Under the pieces are notes generated by a model. That model had not been told where the DNA came from. It did no database searches and saw only the letters and a list, made by a program, of their open reading frames with translations. Below are positions 36,530 to 46,684 of a stretch of 64,000 nucleotides of DNA, piece after piece (positions within the stretch are counted from its first letter, which is position 1; every line of letters begins with the position of its first letter). This stretch comes from CALJFL01 sp036961205 (GTDB taxonomy: Bacteria > Pseudomonadota > Gammaproteobacteria > Pseudomonadales > Halieaceae), in assembly GCA_036961205.1 (NCBI GenBank), contig JBALVI010000001.1:248001-312000 (forward strand). The letters are read 5' to 3'. The position numbers and the translations under genes were made by a program.

Positions 36530-37981
36530 CTAGTCACTAGCCGTGGCGAGCTCATCAGCCTTACCAAAAATCCACTCGGCTCTGTTGCCATAAATCAACC
36601 TGTTGACCGACAGCGCTACCGTAATACACGCGAAGAATGTAACGCACATCATATGAATGTAATGCAGTGGCATCCACACCCAAAGGAAAAATGCATAGAG
36701 CACAATACCGAAGAGAACCGCGGTGATCGCTGCACCCACATCAACATTTTTAAACAGCAGACCTACAACAAAACAAGCCAGTATCGGCATACTGATTAAA
36801 CCCCACAGCTGCTGCAGCAGATTAATAATACTTTCGGCCTGCGCATAAACCGGCACCATAGCGATGGCAATGAGCACGAATATCGCGGTAGCGATTCCGC
36901 TAAGCACAGGCACATTCGGCTTCTCGTTAATGTATCGCTCGTGAAGATCACAAACATACATAGCGGCTGAAGAGTTGATCTGACTGTTGAAGGTACTGAG
37001 AACAGCGGCCGCCATTGCCGCTGCGAAAGCGCCAGACAGCCAACCGGGCAGAATGTCGCCCACTATCCGACCATAGGCCGCATCGTTGATATCGCCATAC
37101 AGTTTGAAGGCGACGACACCAGGAATAACAATCATTGCCGGGATGAAGACGACACGGATAAAGGCGGCAGCGTAAACGCCTTTTTGTGCCTCTTTGACAT
37201 TAGGCGCGGCCATCGCACGTTGGGTCAGGGTTTGGTTGGTACTCCAGTAAAAAACCTGGATCAGGAACATGCCCGTAAACAGGGTATGCCAGGGGATAGG
37301 TGAATCATCGCCGCCAATCATGGTGAGTCGTTCGACAGGAATACCACTAAAGTCGTAGTCGATCGCTTCCAGAGATAGAAACACAATCAGCAGGCCCATT
37401 ACCAAAATCAGAACACCACTGTAGGTATCGGATACCGCCACTGCCCTGAGCCCGCCGAGAATAGAGTAGGCCGCTCCAACGATGGCGAAGACCACGGCAA
37501 TGGCAATAATGCTGATGTCAGTACCGAACATTGAAATCATAAACAGCGCGCCCGAGTAGAGCACTGCGGGCTGGAAAATAAATACATTGATTGCCAGAAA
37601 CATGGCCGATATCAGCGCACGAATATGCTTGCTGTTATAACGCTGTTCCAGCAGCTCGGTGGTGGTGGTGCAATTGTTGCTGTAATAGACCGGCAGAAAG
37701 ACCTTCGCTAATACCATCAAACCTAAAAATCCGGCAAGCTCCCACCACGCCAGCAGCAGCATTTGATTGCCGTTCATACCGACCAACTGATCCGTACTCA
37801 GATTGGTTAGCGTTATGGACCCGGCGATAAACATCCACGATAAACCACCGCCTGCCAGAAAGTACTCTTTATTAGAGTTGGCCGAATGCCGATTTTGTCC
37901 GGTGCACTTGAGGTACGTTAGGAAGCCGATAAGCGCAACAATAAAAACGAATACCGACAGCTGTATGACTTGCTCAGACAT
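36530..37981 (-). CDS. Sodium:solute symporter (SSS/SLC5 family)
   Basis: A 483-residue protein with 13 to 14 hydrophobic helices. FLAGGGLSWMFIAGSITLTNLSTDQLVG is the classic first SSS segment (given here in pieces of the start), and the middle shows the family sequence GGLRAVAVSDTYSGVL. These carriers use the sodium gradient to take up sugars, amino acids, proline or pantothenate-like compounds; the residues seen do not fix one. The ATG has GGGAG seven bases upstream. It stands alone. An AT-rich stretch near 38046-38077 probably holds its promoter. Confidence 0.92.
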   Translation of the reverse strand: MSEQVIQLSVFVFIVALIGFLTYLKCTGQNRHSANSNKEYFLAGGGLSWMFIAGSITLTNLSTDQLVGMNGNQMLLLAWWELAGFLGLMVLAKVFLPVYYSNNCTTTTELLEQRYNSKHIRALISAMFLAINVFIFQPAVLYSGALFMISMFGTDISIIAIAVVFAIVGAAYSILGGLRAVAVSDTYSGVLILVMGLLIVFLSLEAIDYDFSGIPVERLTMIGGDDSPIPWHTLFTGMFLIQVFYWSTNQTLTQRAMAAPNVKEAQKGVYAAAFIRVVFIPAMIVIPGVVAFKLYGDINDAAYGRIVGDILPGWLSGAFAAAMAAAVLSTFNSQINSSAAMYVCDLHERYINEKPNVPVLSGIATAIFVLIAIAMVPVYAQAESIINLLQQLWGLISMPILACFVVGLLFKNVDVGAAITAVLFGIVLYAFFLWVWMPLHYIHMMCVTFFACITVALSVNRLIYGNRAEWIFGKADELATASD

Positions 37982-38311
37982 GGGTTTCTCCCATCTTTTT
38001 TTTAGATTATGTAGGCGCAGATATAGATCAAGATACCTGAACCGGTATTATATCGTATTTATATCATAATTAATATCCAATGACCAATAACCCACTCTTG
38101 GCATGGGCTTGGCGCGGGGCGCTTTACCTTGATTGCCCCTGATTAGCTCAGGCGGAGGTCCGCAGACTGCAGACCATTTGGATCCACAAAGCGTCAGCTT
38201 GAATTGGAATCGATGTGGGGGAAACAACTTTACTGCTGTAGAGTGATCTGCGCGCGCAGGAGTAAGACGCTCGGGCTAACCCGGAGCCCTGCGCGCGAGG
38301 TTATTCATACA
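37982..38311. other. 330-base region with a long hairpin, no gene
   Basis: It has an AT-rich promoter-like stretch for the symporter (38046-38077) and a large stem at 38251-38297. I see no gene in the rest. Confidence 0.5.
38251..38297. terminator. Long hairpin after the periplasmic protein gene
   Basis: A perfect 10-base stem of CGCGCGCAGG with CCTGCGCGCG encloses a second, inner stem (GCTCGGG with CCCGGAGC, one bulge). It lies 15 bases past the stop of the minus-strand gene. There is no T run, so it may act as an RNA-stabilising or terminating structure. Confidence 0.4.
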
Positions 38312-39055
38312 TCAATTCGGATAGGGCAGTACCAATGGTGAGGCAAGATTAGTCTCAACCATGGTGCCAGCAGGCACGCTGATGCTGGAGCCCGATGTGA
38401 TAATCGACGCACCAAGCCCTACCTTGGCGCCCTTTTTGGCACTGGAGCTGCCACCGTACAAGCCACCGAGAGCCGCCGCACGGGCGGTACGGCCTGCAGT
38501 GCGGCCTGCTTCATTCTGACCCTGTGCTTTTAGCCCCTGGGTATGCATAACGTGCAACTGATCGTCGATCATTATGTCGCTGAAATTGACACTCATCTCG
38601 GATGAACCCCCCAAACGGCCCGCCTGCTTTGATTGTGTAACGGTTCCATACACGGTGGTACCGCGTTCAGCCACAACCATGCCATCAACGGTCAGCGCAC
38701 TTTCCAACTGACCACGGAATCGGTGACCATCGCCATGGCGCTTGGTATCGACGCTTTCTGAGGTCCGAATAACCAGACGGGTTCCACTCGGCACCGTCAC
38801 AGTTGCGGGCTTCTGCTGTGCCTGTTGTTGCGCCTGTTGCTTGGTTTCAACTCCACTACTCAGATAAATACCGACCACTTCGCTTTCGGGAAACGCTTCC
38901 ACCCCCTCGCCGGTATTGAACATAATTATGCCATTACTGGTACCAACAAAATCACCCTCTAACAGGCTGCCATCAGCGAGTTCCAGGGTATCCGCTAAAA
39001 CCCATGTGCTGGCCAAAAGCGCAGCGGCAGAAAAAACACAAAACAACGATCTCAT
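38312..39055 (-). CDS. Exported protein with an LSm-like and a VirB10/TrbI-like segment
   Basis: The 247-residue product has a Sec signal (FSAAALLASTWVLA). An LSm-like strand pattern (LELADGSLLEGDFVG to VGIYLS) is followed by a Q-rich linker. The C-terminal part resembles the beta-barrel of VirB10/TrbI proteins (VPSGTRLVIRTSESVD, GMVVAERGTTVYGTV, VNFSDIMIDDQLHV). A glycine-rich region and VPAGTMVETNLA follow. It likely acts in the periplasm. There is no conjugation gene nearby. The name TrbI-like refers to fold only. Confidence 0.55.
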   Translation of the reverse strand: MRSLFCVFSAAALLASTWVLADTLELADGSLLEGDFVGTSNGIIMFNTGEGVEAFPESEVVGIYLSSGVETKQQAQQQAQQKPATVTVPSGTRLVIRTSESVDTKRHGDGHRFRGQLESALTVDGMVVAERGTTVYGTVTQSKQAGRLGGSSEMSVNFSDIMIDDQLHVMHTQGLKAQGQNEAGRTAGRTARAAALGGLYGGSSSAKKGAKVGLGASIITSGSSISVPAGTMVETNLASPLVLPYPN

Positions 39056-39415
39056 AACTGAATTTCCTTATTTACATTAAAGATGATGGTTTTCATCAAA
39101 CCACAATAGGGTTCAAAATCACAGTGCTGTGGCTATTGCATCCCCGCTATACCGCGCTCTAGCGGCTTCCCGCTCGCATCTCTTCCCATATCGCCTGAAA
39201 GTTACATCCAATGCGACGATTCCGCACGTATTAGCTTGCATCGCGACACCAGGCCGTCAAAGACATGTCGCTAAGAACAGCCAAAAACCCATGGCAGGCA
39301 ATACTCGTGGGCAGTGAACTATGAAAGAATGTAGTACTACACTGTAAGATTGCCGGCAGCAGTCGATGTACTGCCGCTACTGATATGCAGGCTATTCAGG
39401 AACCCTTATTCCAGC
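39056..39415. other. 360-base region upstream of the RND adaptor gene
   Basis: Divergent start region of the periplasmic protein and the efflux adaptor. I see no gene or strong operator; an in-frame TTG at 39350 is a poor start. Confidence 0.4.
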
Positions 39416-40540
39416 ATGGAACGACACCAACAAAACTCTGCAAATACCCGCTGGCTAACAGCCGTTGTGGCCCTATGTGTTATTGGACTCAGTATGAAGC
39501 TGGCAGCCCAGCAAGCACAGGGTGTTCCCGTGGTCGTTACTACGGTTGCGGAGCAGGTAATACTTCGGCAATTACACGTAACCGGCAGCGTCACCTCTGC
39601 ACGCAACTCCAGGCTTTCCGCCGCCACCAGCGGACAGGTTAAAACCTTGTTCGTTGATGAGGGCTCCCGGGTTGTAGCAGGAGATATTCTGCTGACACTC
39701 GATCCGGAACTTGCCGAACTGGAGCTGGCCGCGGCCACGGCCCGTGGACAACAGGGAGAACGCGCTCTAGCCGACGCTCGCCGCAGACTGCAGGAGGCAA
39801 GGGAGCTAGCCCCACTGCGCAGCATTGCGGAGAGTGTGGTTCGCGACCTGGCGGCTGAAGTGGCCGAGGATGAATCTGCTTTAAGCCAGTATAAAGCTGA
39901 AGCGGGCTTACGCGCTGCCACCCTCGCACGCCACACCGTGAAGGCGCCTTTTGGCGGCGTGGTCGCGGCCAAACTCACCGAGCTGGGAGAATGGGTAACC
40001 CCCGGTCAACCGGTTCTGGTATTAGTGTCTACAACCGAACTGCGACTCGACTTCCCTGTTGCCGAAGACTACTTACCCAAGTTGGGTGATGACACCATAG
40101 TCAGCTATAGCTATGGGCAGTCCGGTGGAGTCAGCCGCCCGGGAACAATTGCCACCATGGTACCCGTGAGTGATCCTGGTGATCGGACTTTCCTGTTGCG
40201 GGTACAGCCAGACGCTGAGGACCAGAATCTCGCGCCGGGCATGTCAGTCAGGGCCAGGTTGCGTATTCCCACTGGCGAACGCGGACCAGCGGTACCCAGG
40301 GATGCGTTGCTACGCTATCCCGATGGCCGCTCCGTGGTTTGGGTAGCAGAGAAGCTTGATGGAGCGTTCATTGCCAGGGAGGCTTTGGTAAGCCCCGGCC
40401 TTGAGTTCAATGGCCTGGTCGCAATCAGTTCCGGCATTCAAGTGGGCGACAGGGTAGTCGTGCGGGGCAACGAGGCTCTGCAGCCGAATCAGTCGGTACT
40501 GGTTAGTGAAATGGTCGCGCCACCGGTTGTCGGTCGATAG
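39416..40540 (+). CDS. RND efflux periplasmic adaptor (membrane fusion protein)
   Basis: The ATG at 39416 gives about 374 residues with a signal or anchor helix (WLTAVVALCVIGLSMKLAAQ). Then come the lipoyl half-motif GQVKTLFVDEGSRVVAGDILLTLD, a helical hairpin of about 80 residues (ELAAATARGQQGERALADA, in part), and the second lipoyl half VKAPFGGVVAAKLTELGEWV. Beta-barrel and membrane-proximal parts follow. It links an inner-membrane RND pump to an outer-membrane channel. The next gene is the pump, 9 bases on. No outer-membrane factor is adjacent, so one is probably shared. Substrates unknown. Confidence 0.88.
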   Translation: MERHQQNSANTRWLTAVVALCVIGLSMKLAAQQAQGVPVVVTTVAEQVILRQLHVTGSVTSARNSRLSAATSGQVKTLFVDEGSRVVAGDILLTLDPELAELELAAATARGQQGERALADARRRLQEARELAPLRSIAESVVRDLAAEVAEDESALSQYKAEAGLRAATLARHTVKAPFGGVVAAKLTELGEWVTPGQPVLVLVSTTELRLDFPVAEDYLPKLGDDTIVSYSYGQSGGVSRPGTIATMVPVSDPGDRTFLLRVQPDAEDQNLAPGMSVRARLRIPTGERGPAVPRDALLRYPDGRSVVWVAEKLDGAFIAREALVSPGLEFNGLVAISSGIQVGDRVVVRGNEALQPNQSVLVSEMVAPPVVGR

Positions 40541-40549
40541 GTCGCCGCA

Positions 40550-43500
40550 ATGTTTGAGCAAATAATCCAGCGCGGCACGCTAACCACAGTTACCGTTCTA
40601 ATCCTTTGCGTTCTCGGGATCGTTGCTGCGCTGCGCATTCCGGTACAGATGATACCGGACCTGGATGTCCGGGTAATTACAGTCAGAACAACCTGGCCAG
40701 GCGCAACGCCTCAGGATGTCGAAAAAGAAATTCTGATCGAACAGGAACAGTACCTGCGCAATTTACCAAGTGTCTCCCGGGTTCTTGCGACTGCGAGCAG
40801 TGGCAGTGCGCGGGTAGAACTTGAATTCCCCTTCGGTACCGACATCACCGAAATGCTGATCCGGGTAAATAACGCCCTTAGCCAGGTGCCCTCCTATCCC
40901 GACAATGTGGACGAACCACGTATTTTCGCCTCCTCTTATTCCAGCAACTATTTTATGTTCCTCAACGTCACCCCACTGCCTGGCAACCCCCGCCAGTTAG
41001 ATCTTGATCTGGCCGTTGACTTCATTGAGGACAACGTAAAACCCAGACTGTCACGAATACCAGGGGTATCTGAGGTCGGGATGTGGGGTGGAGCCGAGCG
41101 TCAGGTACAAATACTGATTGATCCTGCACGCCTAGCCCAACGAGGGCTCAGTCTCACTGATGTTCGGGCCGCTATTCGCAATCGCAATCAGGACCGATCT
41201 GGCGGCGAAATTGAGGCGGGTAAGCGCAAGTATCTGCTGCGCACTGTGGGCCGCTTCGAATCACTGGCGGAGCTGGAAGCGCTTGTACTCACTCGTCGCG
41301 GCGATGCGGTCATCCGGTTGTCCGACGTTGCAAAAGTTCAGTTAGACCATTTCGAGAAACGCGGTATCTCCAGCCTGAATGGTGAAAACACCATTATGGT
41401 TCCGTTGCGCCGCGAATCCGGCTCCAATGTCATCGATATCAAACGCGCGGTAGTGGCCGAACTGGAAAGCATTAACCGGGACCTGCTCGCGCCCGCAGGC
41501 CTGGAGATAGATCTCACCTCGGATGATGTCCAGTACGTGGAAGACTCAGTACGCAATGTCTGGCAGAACCTGCTTATCGGCGCATTATTGGCTACCATCG
41601 TCATGTTCTTATTCCTACGCTCTGCACGCACAACGGCCATCGGGGTGATCGGCATTCCTATCTGTATCATCGTGGCGTTTCTGGGGCTCTTGCTCGCCGG
41701 TCGCACTATCAATGTGATATCCCTGGCCGGTATCGCCTTTGCTATTGGCATGACTCTGGACAACAGCATCGTGGTACTCGAAAGCATCGAACTGGAGCGG
41801 CGTAAAGGCCGGGCACGTATGCAGGCAGCCCTTGATGGCGTGCGCCAGGTCTGGCCAGCAGTGTTTGCCTCCACCATGACCACGGTGCTGGTATTTATCC
41901 CGGTAGCATTTATCGAGCAGGAAGCCGGACAGCTCTACTCCGATGTCGCCATCGCCGTCTCAGCGGCAATTCTTGCGTCTATGCTGGTGGCCGTCACGAT
42001 ACTACCCGCCGCTGCGGCACGCTTCACCCCAGGACAGCGCAGCGATAGCGCACTGCAACGTGCTGGCGAGCGCTGGCGACAACTAACCCTTGCCGCAATT
42101 GGCGCGATTTTGGCAACACGCCGAAGACGCATCAGCTGCATCGCACTCACTCTGACAATAAGCTCTGCTGTGATTATGCTGCTCACCCCCGCAGCTGAAT
42201 ACCTGCCCGAAGGTGAGGAGCCCAAAGTCTTTGCGGTGATGAGCGCACCGCCGGGTTATAACCTGCCAACTATGGAGGCGATAGGTCGAGAGATCGAGGC
42301 CTACTTCCTGCAGTATGTAGACACTGATCCAGAACTTTTCAAAGCGGGGAAACATGACGTCCCGGCGATCTCTTACATCAATATGCGGATGGCCGCCGAC
42401 TACATTCGAATTGTTGCAGAGCCTGTTGAGGCAGGAGACATCGAGCCTCTTATGGATGCATTTACACGAAAATATGAGGAATATCCGGGCATGCGAGCTT
42501 TCGCCTCACGCGGCTCCATCATCAGTAGTAACAATGGCGGCACTCGCAGTATTAATCTCGATATTGCCGGCACCGACCTGAACTCGATATACCGCGTTGC
42601 GGCAGCCGCAGATGTGCGCGCACAGGAAATTTTCGACAACCCAAGAATTCAGAGCCAACCCCGCTCTCTTTCTCTGGCCCAGCCAATGGTTGAAATTCGA
42701 CCCGACTGGGAGCGCGCTGCCCAACTGGGATTATCTTCGCAGGAACTGGGCTTTACCGTGGCTGCCCTTACCGACGGTAGTTATGTTGATGAATTTTTTC
42801 TCGATGACGACAAGATCGATATCTATCTTTACAGCAGCGCCGGCCAACGCGCCGAGCTGGACAGTCTAGGTCAGCTGCCTGTGTACACACCCAGTGGCGC
42901 GGTGCTGCCGCTGGCGGCTCTCGCGTCTATCGAGGAATCGATAGGCACGGACTCCCTGCGCCGCGTCAATGGCCGCCGCACGGTAACCTTGAATATCATC
43001 CCCCCGCGCTCAGTACCCCTGGAAACGGGCGTCGCATTGGTGAGAGCGGAATTGGTGAATCATCTGCGAGAGCGTGGCGATGTTCCAGCAGGTGTAGACA
43101 TCGCGATATCAGGTGCCGCAGATCAACTTGATGCCACGCGCGACTCTCTGCTCGGCAACTACGCGATCGCTCTGCTGATTGTCTACCTGCTGCTGGTCGC
43201 CATTTTTACCCACTGGGGTTATCCGCTGCTGATAATGACCACTATCCCGCTGGGGGTTGCCAGCGGGATAGTCGGCCTGGCACTGCTCAATGGCCTGGGG
43301 GGACTGCTGCCAATAATTGGACTGGCTGGATTCTCGCAACCGTTTGACATGATCTCGATGCTCGGCTTTCTTATCCTGATGGGCACCGTGGTTAACAACC
43401 CCATTCTGATCGTAGATCGCGCGGTACGTAACGTTGGCACCGGTGGTATGTCACCACATGCCGCCGTTACGGAAGCCGTGGAAGCGCGATTGAGACCAAT

Positions 43501-43711
43501 AGCAATGTCTACCATCACCACTCTATTTGGGCTGGCGCCACTAGTGCTGATTCCCGGTGCGGGTACCGAGTTGTATCGCGGAGTCGGTGCAATTGTTATG
43601 TTCGGTATTCTTGGCGCGGCCTTTGTCACTCTTACCATGTTGCCGGCGCTGACCGTATCCGTACTGAATATGCAGGCTCAACCGCAGACCCCGGTGGGCG
43701 CTGCAAAATAG
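40550..43711 (+). CDS. RND efflux pump, inner-membrane transporter
   Basis: A 1,053-residue resistance-nodulation-division transporter. The first helix, the large periplasmic loops (FGTDITEMLIRVNNALSQVP) and the TM4 segment GIAFAIGMTLDNSIVVLESIE are all visible. The proton-relay pair, Asp-Asp in AcrB, is Asp-Asn here. In the tenth helix the equivalent of the key lysine is Asn (MGTVVNNPILIVD). These are common in the SwrC-like branch rather than in AcrB. It works with the adaptor just upstream. Its stop lies one base from that of the convergent decarboxylase gene. Confidence 0.92.
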   Translation: MFEQIIQRGTLTTVTVLILCVLGIVAALRIPVQMIPDLDVRVITVRTTWPGATPQDVEKEILIEQEQYLRNLPSVSRVLATASSGSARVELEFPFGTDITEMLIRVNNALSQVPSYPDNVDEPRIFASSYSSNYFMFLNVTPLPGNPRQLDLDLAVDFIEDNVKPRLSRIPGVSEVGMWGGAERQVQILIDPARLAQRGLSLTDVRAAIRNRNQDRSGGEIEAGKRKYLLRTVGRFESLAELEALVLTRRGDAVIRLSDVAKVQLDHFEKRGISSLNGENTIMVPLRRESGSNVIDIKRAVVAELESINRDLLAPAGLEIDLTSDDVQYVEDSVRNVWQNLLIGALLATIVMFLFLRSARTTAIGVIGIPICIIVAFLGLLLAGRTINVISLAGIAFAIGMTLDNSIVVLESIELERRKGRARMQAALDGVRQVWPAVFASTMTTVLVFIPVAFIEQEAGQLYSDVAIAVSAAILASMLVAVTILPAAAARFTPGQRSDSALQRAGERWRQLTLAAIGAILATRRRRISCIALTLTISSAVIMLLTPAAEYLPEGEEPKVFAVMSAPPGYNLPTMEAIGREIEAYFLQYVDTDPELFKAGKHDVPAISYINMRMAADYIRIVAEPVEAGDIEPLMDAFTRKYEEYPGMRAFASRGSIISSNNGGTRSINLDIAGTDLNSIYRVAAAADVRAQEIFDNPRIQSQPRSLSLAQPMVEIRPDWERAAQLGLSSQELGFTVAALTDGSYVDEFFLDDDKIDIYLYSSAGQRAELDSLGQLPVYTPSGAVLPLAALASIEESIGTDSLRRVNGRRTVTLNIIPPRSVPLETGVALVRAELVNHLRERGDVPAGVDIAISGAADQLDATRDSLLGNYAIALLIVYLLLVAIFTHWGYPLLIMTTIPLGVASGIVGLALLNGLGGLLPIIGLAGFSQPFDMISMLGFLILMGTVVNNPILIVDRAVRNVGTGGMSPHAAVTEAVEARLRPIAMSTITTLFGLAPLVLIPGAGTELYRGVGAIVMFGILGAAFVTLTMLPALTVSVLNMQAQPQTPVGAAK

Positions 43712-43712
43712 C

Positions 43713-46469
43713 CTATCTCTGCTTGAAGACCCTCAGACCCAGTTCCGCGCGATAGCCGTGAATCTCCTTAACATCGAGCACCATAAGAAACTCGATGATC
43801 TCCCTACTGACTGTCTGACCCGGCACCAGCACTGGAAACCCGGGCGGATAGGGCGTTACAAAACCGGCTGAAACAAGTTCTCTGCCCCCTTCCAGCTCCC
43901 GGAAAACATCGCCATTATCAAACCGAATGTACTCGCAGAGCTCCTCCTTGAAACCTTTAAAATAGGCGGTTCTAATATCTCCATCACTGGTCTGCGGGCT
44001 ACCCGGCTGACGAAAGTCTTCGTGAAAACTACTGAAGTCAGGCAGCGGCGGTTGCTCTTCAGTCAATTCCCGGACTCTGCTTTCAAACAACTTGCGCTCC
44101 GGCTTGCTGTAGTCTTCAATTTTCTGATCGATGTCCTCGGCTATTTTCTCCAATACTTCCAGCAAAAATGTGACGGAACTGCGATTGGTACCGATATGCG
44201 TCATAAACAGCACGGTATTGCGGGAGGTCTTGTTAATCTGAATACCAAACTGATCCATCAGGTATTCGTTTTTGAAGGTATCGCCGTCTACGCCCGTGCG
44301 GCCCACGTGTAAGGTGATGCGACTGAGGTCGATGACAAACTCATCGGCCATCCACGCATCCTCCATACGACTCCACCCCGTGTCGGCCTCATAGTAACTT
44401 TCGACACCGGATAATCGGTAGGCTGCCGGTACCAGGTCCTTACTCACCAGCACCCGAAAGTACTTCGACAAACGCTTATTGTTATAAATTTGCTCGCGCA
44501 GCGTCATAGCTGCCGCTATCTGTTTATGAACCAATTCATAGCCTTCGAGCTCCACCTGTCTCCTTCCCGCATCCAGTGAGGACAATATCTGGTAATTGGG
44601 TGAGGTAGAGGTGTGGGTCATATAGGCTTCGTCAAAGGCGGCTTTGGAGCGGTGACGAAAGTCCTGATCATAGACATGAATCATCGAGCCCTGGCGCATC
44701 GACGTCAGTGTCTTATGAGTGGACTGAGTTGAATACACCCTGAGTCTCACTTTGTCAGGGTCAGGCAACAGCTTGTGATCAAGCCAGCTTGCATCATCTT
44801 CCAGGTCCAGGCCTGCCCGCTCTTCACAGTATGCGGCGTAGCGCTTGGCGTAATCGGGGGATTGGTATTTACGCTTCAGCGCTCTCGCAGCCGCCATTCC
44901 CGTGCGCGTACGGTAGAGCGGATTAAAGCATGCAAAGCCAAACCAGGCCTCATCCCACAGGAAGATGAGATCGGGCTTAATCGCCAGGCACTGCTCCATA
45001 AAATCGTAAACGTTGTAGATCATGCCATCAAAGGTACAGTTGGTCAGAATAAGTAGCCTTACCTCATCAAGCCTGCCGGCGCGTTCATACTCCAGCAGCT
45101 TTTGCTTTATTGAGCGTAACGGCACGGCACCGTACATCGAGAATTCATCAAGTGGATAGGCATCCAGATATGCCGTTCTGGCGCCCATCAAGACCATGCC
45201 GTAGTGGTGAGACTTATGGCAGTCACGGTCAACCAGCACTACATCTCCGGGCTCAATAAGCGCCTGCAACACGATCTTATTCGCGGTCGATGTGCCATTG
45301 GTGACAAAATAGGTTTCTTTCGATCCATAGGCTCGTGCTGCCTTGGCCTGGGCCTCTTTCAAGGGTCCGGTTGGCTGCAAAAGCGAATCGAGGCCGCCGC
45401 TGGTTGCAGACGTTTCAGCCATAAATATGTTATCGCCATAAAAGTCGGAAAAGTCCTTTATCCAGTGGGAACGACGTATCGACATGCCCCTCGATATTGG
45501 CAGGGCATGAAACACGCCGGTCGGTCGACGGCTATATTTTTTGAGCGCCGAAAAAAACGGCGTCTGATAACGGCTGTGTATCGAGCGCAGAATACTTTGG
45601 TGGCATTCCAGATAACCCGGCTCACGATAAAATATTCTTTCGAAATGCCCGGTAGCCAGACTAGCGGACTTTTCAACCGCGACTCCAGACATGAGAAACA
45701 GGTCGATTTCCGGACGTATTTTTTTGATCAGAAGCCCGAGCTCGATGCTGCGCTCCAGTTCGGTCATTCGATTCATTCGGCTTTCATCGACATCCAGTAG
45801 GTAATGCCGAAAGACATCGTAGCCGTGTACGGATCGCAGTGGAAAGCCGTACCGAATAACACAGGCCTGGATGTTGGGGTTAATCAGTACGCCAATAAGT
45901 GAATCTTCGAATGATTTGACAGTGGCAACGTCATAGACAAATTCGTCTTCCGGATGGCGCAGTTCAAGAAAAGCCGAACGCAGAGACTCTTCCTCGTGGA
46001 TTGACTTGAAATTGTCGATAACCTGAAGCTCGAAGTAGGGACGATCTGTAGTAGATCTTTTACTCCATTGGCTCTCGGCAGCCTCTTGCTCGTCTTCCAC
46101 TCTCAGGGCCGAAATATCCTGAATATTTAGCTTCAGATGTCGGCTGCGATAGGAATCAGTAAGCAACGCCCGCTCTATGCGGTGAACCGCTCGATTGAGT
46201 GATGCATAGTCCTCACATTGAAATACCGACCACAAATACTCCATGTCCGACTTGGAAGGAAAAGCTGTGTACTCTTCGATCGCCACCAGCTGTTTCAGCA
46301 GCTTGCCAATGGTTCGGTGAACCGCTCGAACCCGCGATTCACTCAGCCAGGGTTGTTCGTAAAATTTCGACAGCTCTTTGACCTTGCCCCAGGTATCCAC
46401 CCGAATATGGGAGAACCGGTGAAAGAAATCAATTGATGTATTGGTGCCGAGGTCATTTGCTCGATTCAC
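43713..46469 (-). CDS. Orn/Lys/Arg-type PLP decarboxylase, large form
   Basis: The 918-residue product has the major domain of fold-I basic amino-acid decarboxylases: ETSATSGGLDSLLQPTGP, TNGTSTANKIVLQALI, DRDCHKSHHYG (His418), WDEAW (Asp506) and STHKTL, where Lys586 should bind pyridoxal phosphate. The C-terminal domain has YPPGFPVLVPGQ. An N-terminal region of about 330 residues precedes this core; residues 150-300 resemble the receiver-like wing domain, and the first about 140 are extra compared with E. coli forms of about 710-760. It produces a polyamine or its precursor from arginine, lysine or ornithine; which one cannot be told. Convergent with the RND gene. Confidence 0.88.
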   Translation of the reverse strand: MNRANDLGTNTSIDFFHRFSHIRVDTWGKVKELSKFYEQPWLSESRVRAVHRTIGKLLKQLVAIEEYTAFPSKSDMEYLWSVFQCEDYASLNRAVHRIERALLTDSYRSRHLKLNIQDISALRVEDEQEAAESQWSKRSTTDRPYFELQVIDNFKSIHEEESLRSAFLELRHPEDEFVYDVATVKSFEDSLIGVLINPNIQACVIRYGFPLRSVHGYDVFRHYLLDVDESRMNRMTELERSIELGLLIKKIRPEIDLFLMSGVAVEKSASLATGHFERIFYREPGYLECHQSILRSIHSRYQTPFFSALKKYSRRPTGVFHALPISRGMSIRRSHWIKDFSDFYGDNIFMAETSATSGGLDSLLQPTGPLKEAQAKAARAYGSKETYFVTNGTSTANKIVLQALIEPGDVVLVDRDCHKSHHYGMVLMGARTAYLDAYPLDEFSMYGAVPLRSIKQKLLEYERAGRLDEVRLLILTNCTFDGMIYNVYDFMEQCLAIKPDLIFLWDEAWFGFACFNPLYRTRTGMAAARALKRKYQSPDYAKRYAAYCEERAGLDLEDDASWLDHKLLPDPDKVRLRVYSTQSTHKTLTSMRQGSMIHVYDQDFRHRSKAAFDEAYMTHTSTSPNYQILSSLDAGRRQVELEGYELVHKQIAAAMTLREQIYNNKRLSKYFRVLVSKDLVPAAYRLSGVESYYEADTGWSRMEDAWMADEFVIDLSRITLHVGRTGVDGDTFKNEYLMDQFGIQINKTSRNTVLFMTHIGTNRSSVTFLLEVLEKIAEDIDQKIEDYSKPERKLFESRVRELTEEQPPLPDFSSFHEDFRQPGSPQTSDGDIRTAYFKGFKEELCEYIRFDNGDVFRELEGGRELVSAGFVTPYPPGFPVLVPGQTVSREIIEFLMVLDVKEIHGYRAELGLRVFKQR

Positions 46470-46684
46470 GATAAGTCCTTTTGGATGGACGTGAAGGTAC
46501 GATCACTGATTATAGATCATATAGAAGCAGGCGATGAATGAATCGCCAGGCGGGCAACTTTAAGCAGGAAGATACGGCACCGAGATAGAGTTCATCACCG
46601 GCGCGGAGGATCGATTGAGATACCGAGTGCCAGGCCTGTTTTTATGGCCCAGCAGTAGCGGCGACATCCCAAAGGAGAAATCTG

